Source of the DNA: Mucilaginibacter rubeus
Lineage (GTDB): Bacteria > Bacteroidota > Bacteroidia > Sphingobacteriales > Sphingobacteriaceae
DNA: 64,000 nt
Assembly (NCBI RefSeq): GCF_003286415.2
Contig: NZ_CP043450.1
Location: 3,038,001 to 3,102,000, forward strand
Direction of reading: 5' to 3'
Below the pieces are notes generated by a model. That model saw nothing but the letters and a program-made list of their open reading frames with translations, was not told the DNA's origin and made no database searches. Position numbers and translations under genes: made by a program. Each line of letters starts with the position of its first letter. The first letter of the stretch is position 1. Positions 8,764 through 18,144 of the stretch are shown here, in pieces.

Positions 8764-11700
8764 ATGCAGTATTTTTTACCTGTTAAAATATTTTTAAGAA
8801 AAATATCCCGATCAGTCACCTTCCCCCTGATCCTGCTGATAATTGCTCAAACAAGTTCCTATGCGGCAAACCGCTCCCGTTTCAGCAATAAGCCCAACCT
8901 ATCAGCCACCGCTTATAAACCGGCCCCCATTAAAGGAAAAATCGTTGATAAAACTACCGGCGAAACCATCATTGGTGCATCTGTAAAGGTGAAAGGAACA
9001 ACCGTAGGCGCCGTTACCGACGTAAATGGTAGTTTCACGTTAAACGCCGATCCTAATGCTACTTTGATAGTTTCTTACATCGGCTACGAGCAAACCGAAT
9101 TTCAACTTAACGGCCAAACCTCAGTTACCATCAGACTGCAGGCATCTGCCAAAAACCTTAACGAGGTTATCGTAGTGGGTTACGGTACCCAGAAGAAAAC
9201 TTCCTCTACCGCGGCAGTATCAACCATACAAACCACCGAAATTGCTAAAAAGCCCGTAGTTAACTTAACCAACAGCCTGGTTGGTCGTGCCTCGGGTTTA
9301 ATTATTACCCAGGGAAGCGGCGAGCCGGGTTACGACGGTTCAAACATCCAGATCAGGGGTATTGGTTCTACCGGTGGTAGTTCTCCCCTATTGATCGTTG
9401 ATGGTGTACCACGCGACTTCAGCCGTCTTGACCCCAATACTATCGAGAATGTTTCGGTACTGAAAGACGCGGCAGCTGTTGCTCCTTATGGGGTGGCCGG
9501 TGCAAACGGTGTAATCCTGGTTACTACCAAAAAGGGTAAATCGGGCAAGCCGACATTAACCTACAACGGTTATTATGGTATCCAGAACCCAACCAAAGTA
9601 CCAACCTTTGTTGGATCGTATGATTACGCTTTATTAAGGAATGAGGCGAATGCCAACGATGGTCAGCCACCTGCATACACTGCCGATGACATCCAGAAAT
9701 TTAAAGACCATTCAGATCCAGACGGTCACCCGGATGGGCATCCGCTACAGCAAATTATCCAGAAAAACCGTCCAATTACTTATCATAACGTAACATTGGC
9801 GGGTGGTACCGAGGATATCAAATATTTTGCAGCCTTAGGTTACACTCACCAGGATGGTATGTGGAGTACTACTTATCTTAACAAGTACAATGGTTCTTTA
9901 AACTTAACTGCAAATGCAACCAAAAGCACTACTGTGTCGTTATCGGTAAACAGTTATGTTGAGGATCAGCATTTCCCATCTCAAAGTGCTGCCACCATTA
10001 TAGGTCAGGCACAGCGCCAGGCACCAACAACCCCCATCTACTACAGTAATGGATTATGGTCGGGTTATATCGGGCAATCGCTTATTGGTGAAATTTACCA
10101 CAGCGGCTATCAATTCAATGAAAATACCGCCGTCCTTTCGCAATTTACAATTGATCAGAAGCTTCCAATCAAAGGTTTAAGCTTAAAAGGTGTTATTAGC
10201 TACGATAACGGCCCGGATCCGCTGTTTACAGGCAATATCACATCGGTTCAACGTATTTATACTACGCCAATACCTTTTTATAACGTTGACGTAACTACTA
10301 CCCCTTACACCTACAAACAAGGTATCCAGGGTAACTCAAAGGCAACGTTCTCTGAAAACTATAGCCAAAACCACTCTTTAACCATTCAGGGCTTGCTATC
10401 ATACGCCGGTTCATTTGGCAAGAGCGATGTTACAGCTTTAGCTGTATTTGAAAGCCGCCGGGTTAAATACGAAACTTTTGGAGCAACCAAGTACAACTAT
10501 AACCTTGATATTGATGAGCTAAATTATGGTGGCCCGGCTGCCGCGGATGCCACCAACTATGGCTACTCAAACGGGCAAAAACAAATAGGTTACGTTTACA
10601 GGGTTGGCTACTCTTACGATAAAAAGTATTTGCTTGAAGCTGCCGGCAGGTATGACGGAAGTTACTTATTTGCCCCTGGTCACCGGTATGGTTTCTTCCC
10701 CGCTTTTTCAGCAGGCTGGCGCTTATCTGAAGAAAAATTCATTAAAGACAACCTGCTTTGGCTTGATAATTTAAAGCTTAGGGCTTCATGGGGTAAATCG
10801 GGTGCTTATCCAAGAACCGGTGGTGCTATACAGACGTACCAATACCTGAGCCCTTATAACCCTTATTCTAATTCGGCCGTTCTTAACGGCAGTGCTACTC
10901 AGGGTATCAATGAGTCGCTACAGGGTAACCCAAATATCACCTGGGAAAAAGCGACTAAAACTGACGTAGGTTTTGAAGCAACTTTATGGAAAGGTTTACT
11001 AAGTATCGAAGCCGATTATTTTTATGAGAAACGTGCCAATATGCTGGTAAGCATTGGTAACACCTTACCGGGCGAATATGGTATAGGTACAGGGCTTGTA
11101 AATGGTGGCATCATGAGCAACCATGGTGTGGATTTAACCTTGCAAAGCGGCCATAGTTTTTCAAAAGATTTAAGATTAGATGTTACCGGTACATTCACTT
11201 TTGCAAGGAATAAATTGTTACAGGTTTATGAAACCAGCGCTACAGCCAATAACCCAAACAGAAGGCAAACCGGCCGCCCTATAAACACTCAATTTGGCTA
11301 TGAGGCATTGGGATACTTCAAAACAACCGATTTTAACCCAGACGGATCATTAAAAGCAGGCATACCTGTTCCGTCTTTCGGCCCGGTTAAGGCAGGCGAT
11401 ATCCAATACGCGGATTTGAGCGGCCCAGATGGCAAACCGGATGGCAAAATAGATGCCAATGACCAAACCGTGATAGGCCATCCTAACACTCCCGAAATTA
11501 TTTGGGGTTTGGAGCCAAGGTTAACATTTAAAAACTTTGATCTGGATGTATTATTCCAGGGTTCAGGCAACAGTAGTATCCAAATCAACAACTACTTCGC
11601 GTTTCCATTCAACGCGTCAGGTTCGGCTTCACAGCTGGTATTTGATGACCACTGGACACCATCTACCCCAAATGCATTATATCCACGGGTTACGGGTACG

Positions 11701-11964
11701 CCAACATCAAATAATACACAGGCTTCTTCCTGGTTTATCAGGAACGATTCGTACATCAGGTTAAAAAGCTTTGAGCTTGGTTATACGTTGTCAAACAAAC
11801 TGTTGAAAAACAAGATCCAATCCATAAGGATATATCTTGCCGGGCAAAACGTGATTAACTCTTTACCGCATGTAAAAGAGATCATCGACCCGGAAAACAG
11901 TGGCAGTAACACCAATTACTACCAGCAGCGTGTATTTTCATTAGGTGTAAATGCCACATTTTAA
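8764..11964 (+). CDS. SusC/RagA-type TonB-linked outer-membrane transporter (beta-glucan locus)
   Basis: A 1066-residue outer-membrane barrel. Signal peptide about residues 1-35; carboxypeptidase-regulatory-like domain about 55-128 (IKGKIVDKTTGETIIGASVK); SusC linker motif EVIVVGYGTQKK at 134-145; plug about 147-255 (GRASGLIITQ, PLLIVDGVP, ENVSVLKDAAAVAPYG, ANGVILVTTKKGK); barrel to the C-terminal VFSLGVNATF ending in Phe. It should import oligosaccharides by TonB together with the SusD lipoprotein encoded 16 bp downstream. Neighbouring GH16 and HTCS genes suggest beta-glucan oligosaccharides. The start has a long basic stretch before the hydrophobic core, but no better in-frame ATG is seen nearby. 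Confidence 0.95.
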   Translation: MQYFLPVKIFLRKISRSVTFPLILLIIAQTSSYAANRSRFSNKPNLSATAYKPAPIKGKIVDKTTGETIIGASVKVKGTTVGAVTDVNGSFTLNADPNATLIVSYIGYEQTEFQLNGQTSVTIRLQASAKNLNEVIVVGYGTQKKTSSTAAVSTIQTTEIAKKPVVNLTNSLVGRASGLIITQGSGEPGYDGSNIQIRGIGSTGGSSPLLIVDGVPRDFSRLDPNTIENVSVLKDAAAVAPYGVAGANGVILVTTKKGKSGKPTLTYNGYYGIQNPTKVPTFVGSYDYALLRNEANANDGQPPAYTADDIQKFKDHSDPDGHPDGHPLQQIIQKNRPITYHNVTLAGGTEDIKYFAALGYTHQDGMWSTTYLNKYNGSLNLTANATKSTTVSLSVNSYVEDQHFPSQSAATIIGQAQRQAPTTPIYYSNGLWSGYIGQSLIGEIYHSGYQFNENTAVLSQFTIDQKLPIKGLSLKGVISYDNGPDPLFTGNITSVQRIYTTPIPFYNVDVTTTPYTYKQGIQGNSKATFSENYSQNHSLTIQGLLSYAGSFGKSDVTALAVFESRRVKYETFGATKYNYNLDIDELNYGGPAAADATNYGYSNGQKQIGYVYRVGYSYDKKYLLEAAGRYDGSYLFAPGHRYGFFPAFSAGWRLSEEKFIKDNLLWLDNLKLRASWGKSGAYPRTGGAIQTYQYLSPYNPYSNSAVLNGSATQGINESLQGNPNITWEKATKTDVGFEATLWKGLLSIEADYFYEKRANMLVSIGNTLPGEYGIGTGLVNGGIMSNHGVDLTLQSGHSFSKDLRLDVTGTFTFARNKLLQVYETSATANNPNRRQTGRPINTQFGYEALGYFKTTDFNPDGSLKAGIPVPSFGPVKAGDIQYADLSGPDGKPDGKIDANDQTVIGHPNTPEIIWGLEPRLTFKNFDLDVLFQGSGNSSIQINNYFAFPFNASGSASQLVFDDHWTPSTPNALYPRVTGTPTSNNTQASSWFIRNDSYIRLKSFELGYTLSNKLLKNKIQSIRIYLAGQNVINSLPHVKEIIDPENSGSNTNYYQQRVFSLGVNATF

Positions 11965-11980
11965 CTAAAATAAGAAAGCG

Positions 11981-13669
11981 ATGAAACAGATTTTTATAAA
12001 ATACCGAGAGCTTTTTTTACTTGCTTTACTTGTTGTAAGTATTAGTGGATGTAAGAAAGATGATTCCTTAAATGTAACGCCAAAGGGGTTTCTGACCGAC
12101 GTTGCTACATTTGGTTCGCAAAGCAACGCTGATCTTTTTGTGAACGATATTTATAATCAAATTCCGGATATCAACAACGACTATCAGCTTACCGAGCAAT
12201 ATGCCGACAATAGCTTTTGCGGCGCCGCCTGGGAAAACGGGCAGGCCACTGTAAGGGCCGGATCAATAGGTCCAAGTAACGTACCCACCGGTCCCGGCGG
12301 TATGTGGGACTGGGAAGGCAACTACGGCAAGATTAGGAAATGTAATATCTTCCTGCAACAGGCTGCAGCTAATAAAGCTAAATACACCGACGATTGGTAC
12401 AAACAGCGTGTTGCTGAAGTTACCTATATGAGGGCTTATTTTTACTCGCTGCTATTCACAGCCTACGGCGGTGTTCCTATTATTACCACTCCGCTTAACA
12501 ACCAGGACGGAAGCGACATTTTCACCGCACGTTCTACTATTGATGAAACAGTTGCTTTTATTGAAGCTGATTGCGACGCAGCAGCTGCGGTTTTGCCAAC
12601 AAAAGCTACAGAAAGCGGCCGTGCAACCAAAGGTGCAGCATTAACACTAAAAGGCTGGGTTGAGCTTTTTGCAGCCAGTCCGTTGGTGAATACTGCTAAT
12701 GATGCTACTAAATGGAGCAAAGCGGCAGCTACCAATAAATCGGTAATGGATATGGGGACTTATAGCCTTTTCAACGCTTCAGCTACTTCTTATGCCGATC
12801 AGTTTTTATCGGCAAACAACTGGAACGTTGAAACCATTTTTGCCCGTGGCTATGCTACAGGCCCTGCAAAAGGCAGTCACAGGGAAGGTTATCTTGGGCC
12901 GGTATATGTAAATGGCGTTCAGCAATCATGGGGTAACCTTGCGCCTACTCAGGGCCTGGTTGATGATTACTCGATGGATAATGGCTTGCCGATTACCGAT
13001 GCGGCTTCAGGCTATAATCCGCAAGCTCCTTACACCCATCGTGAGCAGCGTTTCTATCAGTCTATTTTATATGATGGAGCACCATGGCAGGGTGATATAT
13101 TTAAATCGCGTATAGGTGGTAGTAACCAGATTGACCTTGGCTCAACAAGCGATATCACCAATACTGGTTATAACGCCCGTAAAACGCTTGATGAAAGCAT
13201 TACCGGACAAACCAGTATCAACCTGGCGCCGAGCTTTGCCAATTACATCATCTTCCGCTATGCCGAGGTATTATTAAGCTATGCCGAGGCTCAAAACGAA
13301 GCCGCCGGGCCAGACGCGTCTGTTTATGACGCGGTTAATAAAGTGAGGGCCCGCTCGGCACTACCGGCTGTAAAAGCAGGCTTAACCAAGGATGAAATGC
13401 GTGTATATATCCGGCGTGAAAGGCGTATCGAGCTGGCGTTTGAAGATAAGCGATGGTTTGACATCCGCAGGTGGCTCATCACAACCGGGCCAAACGGTGT
13501 ACTTACCTCGCCTGAATATGGTATGAAGATAGAGGCCGCCGGCTCGGGATTATCCTATACGCCGGTTAAGATATTTACCAATACCTTCTTCGAACGGCAA
13601 AACTGGATGCCGATCCCGCAGACAGAAATTGATAAGAATAAAAAACTGGTGCAAAACCCAGGATACTAA
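11981..13669 (+). CDS. SusD/RagB-type surface glycan-binding lipoprotein (beta-glucan locus)
   Basis: A 562-residue lipoprotein with lipobox SISGC, lipidated Cys24 followed by KKDD, a surface-export type signal in Bacteroidota. The SusD family is shown by the N-terminal helical core, by RVAEVTYMRAYFYSLLFTAYGGVPII (split here as VTYMRAYFYSLLF and AYGGVPII), and by the C-terminal blocks YAEVLLSYAEAQNEA, VYIRRERRIELAFEDKRWFDIRRW and the ending LVQNPGY. It should form the lid on the SusC barrel encoded just upstream (16-bp gap) and bind the same glycan. A hairpin follows 24 bp after the stop. Confidence 0.95.
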   Translation: MKQIFIKYRELFLLALLVVSISGCKKDDSLNVTPKGFLTDVATFGSQSNADLFVNDIYNQIPDINNDYQLTEQYADNSFCGAAWENGQATVRAGSIGPSNVPTGPGGMWDWEGNYGKIRKCNIFLQQAAANKAKYTDDWYKQRVAEVTYMRAYFYSLLFTAYGGVPIITTPLNNQDGSDIFTARSTIDETVAFIEADCDAAAAVLPTKATESGRATKGAALTLKGWVELFAASPLVNTANDATKWSKAAATNKSVMDMGTYSLFNASATSYADQFLSANNWNVETIFARGYATGPAKGSHREGYLGPVYVNGVQQSWGNLAPTQGLVDDYSMDNGLPITDAASGYNPQAPYTHREQRFYQSILYDGAPWQGDIFKSRIGGSNQIDLGSTSDITNTGYNARKTLDESITGQTSINLAPSFANYIIFRYAEVLLSYAEAQNEAAGPDASVYDAVNKVRARSALPAVKAGLTKDEMRVYIRRERRIELAFEDKRWFDIRRWLITTGPNGVLTSPEYGMKIEAAGSGLSYTPVKIFTNTFFERQNWMPIPQTEIDKNKKLVQNPGY

Positions 13670-13692
13670 ACTAATTAACTCCTAAACCGATG

Positions 13693-13719
13693 TAACCCCG
13701 GGCGTAATGCCTGGGGTTA
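13693..13719 (+). terminator. Stem-loop after SusD
   Basis: TAACCCCGGGC and GCCTGGGGTTA pair with one mismatch around a 5-base loop, 24 bp past the SusD stop. Only a weak T-rich tail (TGTGTTTAA) follows, so termination may be partial. Confidence 0.6.
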
Positions 13720-13829
13720 TGTGTTTAACGTGAATCGTAAAAAAATGAGGTCCCAAAAAGAAATAACTATAGCCTCCTTCTTTTAATTAATGATTGTATC
13801 TTCAGCACACCTCTTACCTTCAATTATTC

Positions 13830-15440
13830 ATGACTAATAAACCCGATAAGCCTCGCCCTGCAAAAGTTTCAAAAACTGTAATTGTTGGTATTGTGATTTT
13901 GGTGATAGCAGTTGCTATTGGTTTGTTTTGGTATTTACCTGCAGATAAAGACAACAACACAATTGCCAACGAGGCAGATAGTTTCCGAATAGCCACAGTG
14001 GAAAGCATTGCTGCCGGAAAGGTATTAGCCCAACAATACTGTACTTCATGCCATATGCTGCCAGATCCCGCGTTGCTCAACAGGTTTAAATGGAAAAATG
14101 TTTTTCCGCAAATGGGCTTACGTATGGGCATCAAAAGTCACCGCGGGGAATCATACACAGGATCAATAAAAGGTGATGATCTGATAGTGCCTTCTGCTCC
14201 CATATTAAATGACCAGCAGTGGCAGGACATTATAGATTACTACATGAATACCGCCCCTATTAAGCTTCCGCCTCAAAACAGGTTATTACCTATAAAAAAA
14301 GAATTGCCTTTTTTCACCGTCGAAAATCCACAAAATTCACTTGAAGGGAAACAGGTATTAGGAAGCTATGTAAAAATAGATAACAGTGTTAAACCAGCCC
14401 GGATATTTGTTGCCAATGGGCAAGTCAAAAAACTCTATCTGTTATCGGCACAACTAAAAATCATTGATTCAGTAGCGACAACAGGGCCGGTGGTTGATAT
14501 ACTTTTTGACCATGGCAATATCATGATCTGTACAATAGGTAAAGATCTGGGTGCAAACAGCGATAAACTGGGTACAATAACCCAGCTAACGATTTCGGCT
14601 AAAGGTAAAATGCAGCTTGCCCCCGAGCCTACTTTTAGTAAACTCGGCAGGCCTGTACAGATTTTGGCTGCTGATATTAATGGAGACAACAAAACCGACT
14701 ATGTTATTTGTGAGTTTGGGAGTCTAACGGGCGAGTTATGCTGGATGGAGAACATAGGCAACGGCAACTTTACCAAACATGTTATAAGTACCTTACCCGG
14801 TGCCATTAAAGCCTACATCAACAATCAGGAAGGTAAGCTGCCCGGACTGTATGTGCTTTTTGCACAAGGCGAAGAAGGTATTTTTCACTTTACCAATAAA
14901 GGCGATGGTAAATTTGAGACTAAGGAAATGCTTAGGTTCCCGGCTATTTATGGTTCATCATACTTTGAGATGGTTGATATGAACCATGATGGATACAAAG
15001 ATATTGTATACACCTGTGGCGACAATGGGAATGCCACTTTGGTATTAAAACCCTATCATGGCGTGTACATTTTTATAAACGACGGAAAAGGCAATTACAA
15101 ACAGCAATATTTTTACCCTATAAACGGGTGCTATAAGGCAATTGCAAGAGATTTTGACGGCGATGGTAATATCGACATTGCGACTATCAGCCTGTTCACT
15201 GATGCCCGGCAACCGGAAGAGGGCTTTGTATATCTAAAGGGCACAGGAGGTTTAACTTTTGCTCCTTACGCGTTTTCATCCGATATCAAATTTGAGCGGG
15301 CGGTTACCCTTGATGCAGGTGATATCAATGGAGATAACAAGCCTGATCTGCTGATTGGGAATGCCTATTTTGATTTTGGGCCATTTGGTTATAACGTTAG
15401 CGAGCCGCTTTTTTATGCTTTGAAAAACATTTCGAAATAA
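13830..15440 (+). CDS. Membrane-anchored c-type cytochrome with FG-GAP/VCBS repeats
   Basis: 536 residues from the ATG at 13830; an in-frame TTG at 13794 would add 12 residues but the ATG gives a normal positive-then-hydrophobic N-terminus. A membrane helix spans about 16-36. One heme c site, CTSCH, lies at 71-75 in a short mono-heme domain. The rest is a propeller of FG-GAP/VCBS units with calcium-type loops: DINGDNKTD, DMNHDGYKD, DFDGDGNID, DINGDNKPD. Such proteins are common near sugar-oxidation genes in Bacteroidota, although their role is not established. It may be an electron acceptor on the periplasmic face for the dehydrogenase-like protein encoded at 1-1974 (inference). It follows SusD on the same strand after a hairpin. 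Confidence 0.85.
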   Translation: MTNKPDKPRPAKVSKTVIVGIVILVIAVAIGLFWYLPADKDNNTIANEADSFRIATVESIAAGKVLAQQYCTSCHMLPDPALLNRFKWKNVFPQMGLRMGIKSHRGESYTGSIKGDDLIVPSAPILNDQQWQDIIDYYMNTAPIKLPPQNRLLPIKKELPFFTVENPQNSLEGKQVLGSYVKIDNSVKPARIFVANGQVKKLYLLSAQLKIIDSVATTGPVVDILFDHGNIMICTIGKDLGANSDKLGTITQLTISAKGKMQLAPEPTFSKLGRPVQILAADINGDNKTDYVICEFGSLTGELCWMENIGNGNFTKHVISTLPGAIKAYINNQEGKLPGLYVLFAQGEEGIFHFTNKGDGKFETKEMLRFPAIYGSSYFEMVDMNHDGYKDIVYTCGDNGNATLVLKPYHGVYIFINDGKGNYKQQYFYPINGCYKAIARDFDGDGNIDIATISLFTDARQPEEGFVYLKGTGGLTFAPYAFSSDIKFERAVTLDAGDINGDNKPDLLIGNAYFDFGPFGYNVSEPLFYALKNISK

Positions 15441-15493
15441 TGGAGCATAACATCTAAACTAATTAGCTTTATACATCAGCTCAAGTATTCAAA

Positions 15494-16684
15494 ATGGCGC
15501 CTAATTTAGAACAGACATTCAGATGGTTTGGCCCCTCCGATCCGGTAACCTTACAGGCTATCAGGCAAACCGGGGCAACCGGCATTGTTACCGCATTGCA
15601 TCATATACCATGCGGCGATGTATGGAGCAGAGCTGAAATCAGCGGTAGAATAAAGATGATCACTGATGCCGGTTTCCGGTGGTCGGTAGTGGAAAGCGTA
15701 AATATTCATGAAAGTATAAAAATAGGAACTGCTGATCGCGATCAATACATTTCAAACTACATAGAAACGCTACAGAATCTTGCTAATGCCGGGATTAATA
15801 CGGTATGCTACAACTTTATGCCTGTACTGGATTGGACACGTACCCATCTCGATTACCGTCTGCCAGATAACGCCTCGGCCCTCAGGTACCACGCACCCTC
15901 ACTTGCAGCTTTCGACCTTTATATACTGCAAAGAGAACAAGCGTTTAACGACTTTAGTCCGGCACAGCAATCAGTAGCAAAATCATACCTCGACAGCTTA
16001 AGTGCAAGCGAACGTGAGCTCCTGATCAATACCATTTTAGCCGGCTTACCCGGAACCGACGAGGTGTTTACTATAGATGAGTTTAAAGTATACCTGGAAA
16101 AATACGCTGCCGTAAACGAGCAAAAGCTAAAGGAAAATCTCAGCTACTTTTTGAGTGCGATAATACCTCATGCCGAAAAACTGGGAATAAAAATGTGCAT
16201 CCACCCTGATGATCCGCCATTTGCCATTTTAGGCTTACCGAGGGTTGTTAAAAATGAGCAGGATTTGACTGATATCGTTAATATGTATCCCTCTGAAGCC
16301 AATGGATTGACACTTTGTACCGGTTCATTAGGCGCAAACGGCAATAACGATATTCCGGGTATTATCAACCGCCTGGGCAGCCATATTCATTTCCTGCACC
16401 TTCGTAATGTAAAGCGGGAGCCTGACGGCAGCTTTTATGAAGCCGAACACCTAAACGGCAGCACAGATATGTTTGCCGTTATGAAAGCGGTTATTGATGA
16501 ACAAATAAAAAGGGAAAAAACCGGGCGGAATGATACAGCGATACCAATGCGTCCGGATCATGGGCATAAGATATTAGATGATGTTAATCATAATACTTAC
16601 CCCGGTTATTCGGTAATTGGGCGTTTAAAAGGCCTTGCAGAATTGCGCGGACTGGAGCTGGGTATAAAGCGGATGTTATTTTAA
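15494..16684 (+). CDS. uxuA: Mannonate dehydratase
   Basis: A 396-residue cytoplasmic TIM-barrel enzyme that dehydrates D-mannonate to 2-keto-3-deoxygluconate in hexuronate breakdown, using a divalent metal. Characteristic blocks are TFRWFGPSDPVTLQAIRQTG, GIVTALHHIPCGDVW, WSVVESVNIHESIK, CYNFMPVLDWTRT, CIHPDDPPF (metal-site region), LCTGSLG, IHFLHLRNVKRE and MRPDHGHKI. Length agrees with the family. It lies 53 bp after the cytochrome gene on the same strand and its 3' end meets the leftward rubredoxin gene 13 bp away. No other uronate genes are in the window, so its place in this locus is unclear; it may handle uronic acids or oxidised sugars released from the same polysaccharide. Confidence 0.93.
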   Translation: MAPNLEQTFRWFGPSDPVTLQAIRQTGATGIVTALHHIPCGDVWSRAEISGRIKMITDAGFRWSVVESVNIHESIKIGTADRDQYISNYIETLQNLANAGINTVCYNFMPVLDWTRTHLDYRLPDNASALRYHAPSLAAFDLYILQREQAFNDFSPAQQSVAKSYLDSLSASERELLINTILAGLPGTDEVFTIDEFKVYLEKYAAVNEQKLKENLSYFLSAIIPHAEKLGIKMCIHPDDPPFAILGLPRVVKNEQDLTDIVNMYPSEANGLTLCTGSLGANGNNDIPGIINRLGSHIHFLHLRNVKREPDGSFYEAEHLNGSTDMFAVMKAVIDEQIKREKTGRNDTAIPMRPDHGHKILDDVNHNTYPGYSVIGRLKGLAELRGLELGIKRMLF

Positions 16685-16697
16685 GCCATCCGAGTAT

Positions 16698-18140
16698 TTA
16701 TTCAACCACATACATAACCTCGGCGAAATTCTCTTTTTCTGAGCCACAGGTTGGGCACTCATAGTTATTTAAACTTTCAAATGGGATCCCGGGTTCTATA
16801 GCGTTCAGCAGGTCACCATATAACTCGTCATAAATGGTGAAGCAGCTTTTGCATTGGTGAACGGTTTTCTGATTAGTTGATTTAATGTCGCTATTGCCGG
16901 TACTTACTTGTAAAGGCAATCGGTTATTGCACTGCTGTTCGTAAAACATATCGCACAACGCTATCAGGTGTTTACTGAGATCTGCTTTTGGAACGCTTTG
17001 TTTATATACCACAAATTCGCGGGTGTTGTGGTTAAAATCGCGGGTATGTACAATTTCAAACTTATCGGGCATCCGCGAACGGATCATAACCGAACCATAA
17101 ATACCCGATTTAGGCGAACGCTTTATGGCAAAGCTAAGGCCGTAAGTTCGCAGATCAGCCTCTTCAAACTCGCTTACCAATTGCTGCTTAAGCTCAAGAC
17201 ATGAACTGCAAAGATCCTCTACCTGCCAGTTAAGTTCATTTGAGGCATGCCTGACATTTACCCGGTATTTGTTCAGCAAATTGCCCCATAATGGCCGGTG
17301 TTTAGCCTCAATATTTTTTATCAGTAAAGATTTCCATGGACTGATGTACAACTGCCCTACCCTGGTTTGCATGCACAGGTTACAGATCTCCTTCAAAAAT
17401 TCGATGTCGAAAAGCTCATTACGCCGGTATATTCCCAGCCAGTATTTGTTACCCTGCTTATTAAAACCCTCGTAATAGGGTAATTGAAATTCAGGGATTA
17501 CCAGCGGCTGATCAATTTCCTGTATAACAAATTGGTGACTGGCAATAACCAATTGATAAAGCTCTTCAGGATTGATCTCGGCCTGATCATAAAAGCGCGC
17601 CTTATTAGCAAAAATTACCTGTTGTATGGCTTTGCCCACGGCAGGAATATCGTCCGAATAAATCAATACAGGCCAGCAATACAGAATATTGGTTTTAGGA
17701 AACCTGATATACAAATACCAGTAATTACTTACCGGCGAGCAAATAAAGTTAAGGTTACCTGTAAAAAACGGGGCGAAAGTTTGGTTGCTGTCAACCAGGT
17801 TTATTTTTAACTCGGGCTGATAATCAAACAGATCGAAAATGTCTTTATAAACACCTTCTTTGAGCCAGTTTTCCTGGTTAAAGATACCATCGGCAATGTA
17901 AGAGCTGGTAATATTGGGATAAACATCCTGGTTAACTTCATGATCGATACCGGCACTTAACATATCAAACTCCAGATCCTCCAACCGTGCCTCGTCAAGC
18001 TCAAAATAAAGCTGCTGCCTGTTACCAAAACGCACTTGTGTAGCACCTGCATTTTGCGCAATGATGAGCATTTCATAAAAATCGCCGGCAGAAGCTACTC
18101 CCCCCGGCAGGTTTATCTTAATCAGTTGCTTATTCTCCAT
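16698..18140 (-). CDS. Rubredoxin-domain protein with nitrite/sulfite-reductase-like fold
   Basis: 480 residues. The C-terminus is a rubredoxin-like domain with CKSC (Cys430, Cys433) and CPTC (Cys462, Cys465). Residues 1-75 (IKINLPGGVASAGDFYEMLIIAQ cut short, AGATQVRFGNRQQLYFEL) resemble the ferredoxin-like half domain of nitrite/sulfite reductases, and the middle has a second such half (RKSPKSGIYGSV-like region near 350). The usual siroheme/4Fe-4S ligands (C-x5-C plus C-x3-C) are not evident, so it is probably not a reductase. It lies 4 bp downstream of the nitrate reductase gene, last in the operon. It may be an electron carrier or assembly partner for nitrate reductase (inference). Confidence 0.72.
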   Translation of the reverse strand: MENKQLIKINLPGGVASAGDFYEMLIIAQNAGATQVRFGNRQQLYFELDEARLEDLEFDMLSAGIDHEVNQDVYPNITSSYIADGIFNQENWLKEGVYKDIFDLFDYQPELKINLVDSNQTFAPFFTGNLNFICSPVSNYWYLYIRFPKTNILYCWPVLIYSDDIPAVGKAIQQVIFANKARFYDQAEINPEELYQLVIASHQFVIQEIDQPLVIPEFQLPYYEGFNKQGNKYWLGIYRRNELFDIEFLKEICNLCMQTRVGQLYISPWKSLLIKNIEAKHRPLWGNLLNKYRVNVRHASNELNWQVEDLCSSCLELKQQLVSEFEEADLRTYGLSFAIKRSPKSGIYGSVMIRSRMPDKFEIVHTRDFNHNTREFVVYKQSVPKADLSKHLIALCDMFYEQQCNNRLPLQVSTGNSDIKSTNQKTVHQCKSCFTIYDELYGDLLNAIEPGIPFESLNNYECPTCGSEKENFAEVMYVVE

Positions 18141-18144
18141 TGGT

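Noticed and set aside
13794..13829. TTG start for the cytochrome/FG-GAP protein
   Set aside because: The ATG at 13830 gives a normal N-terminus for a membrane-anchored protein.
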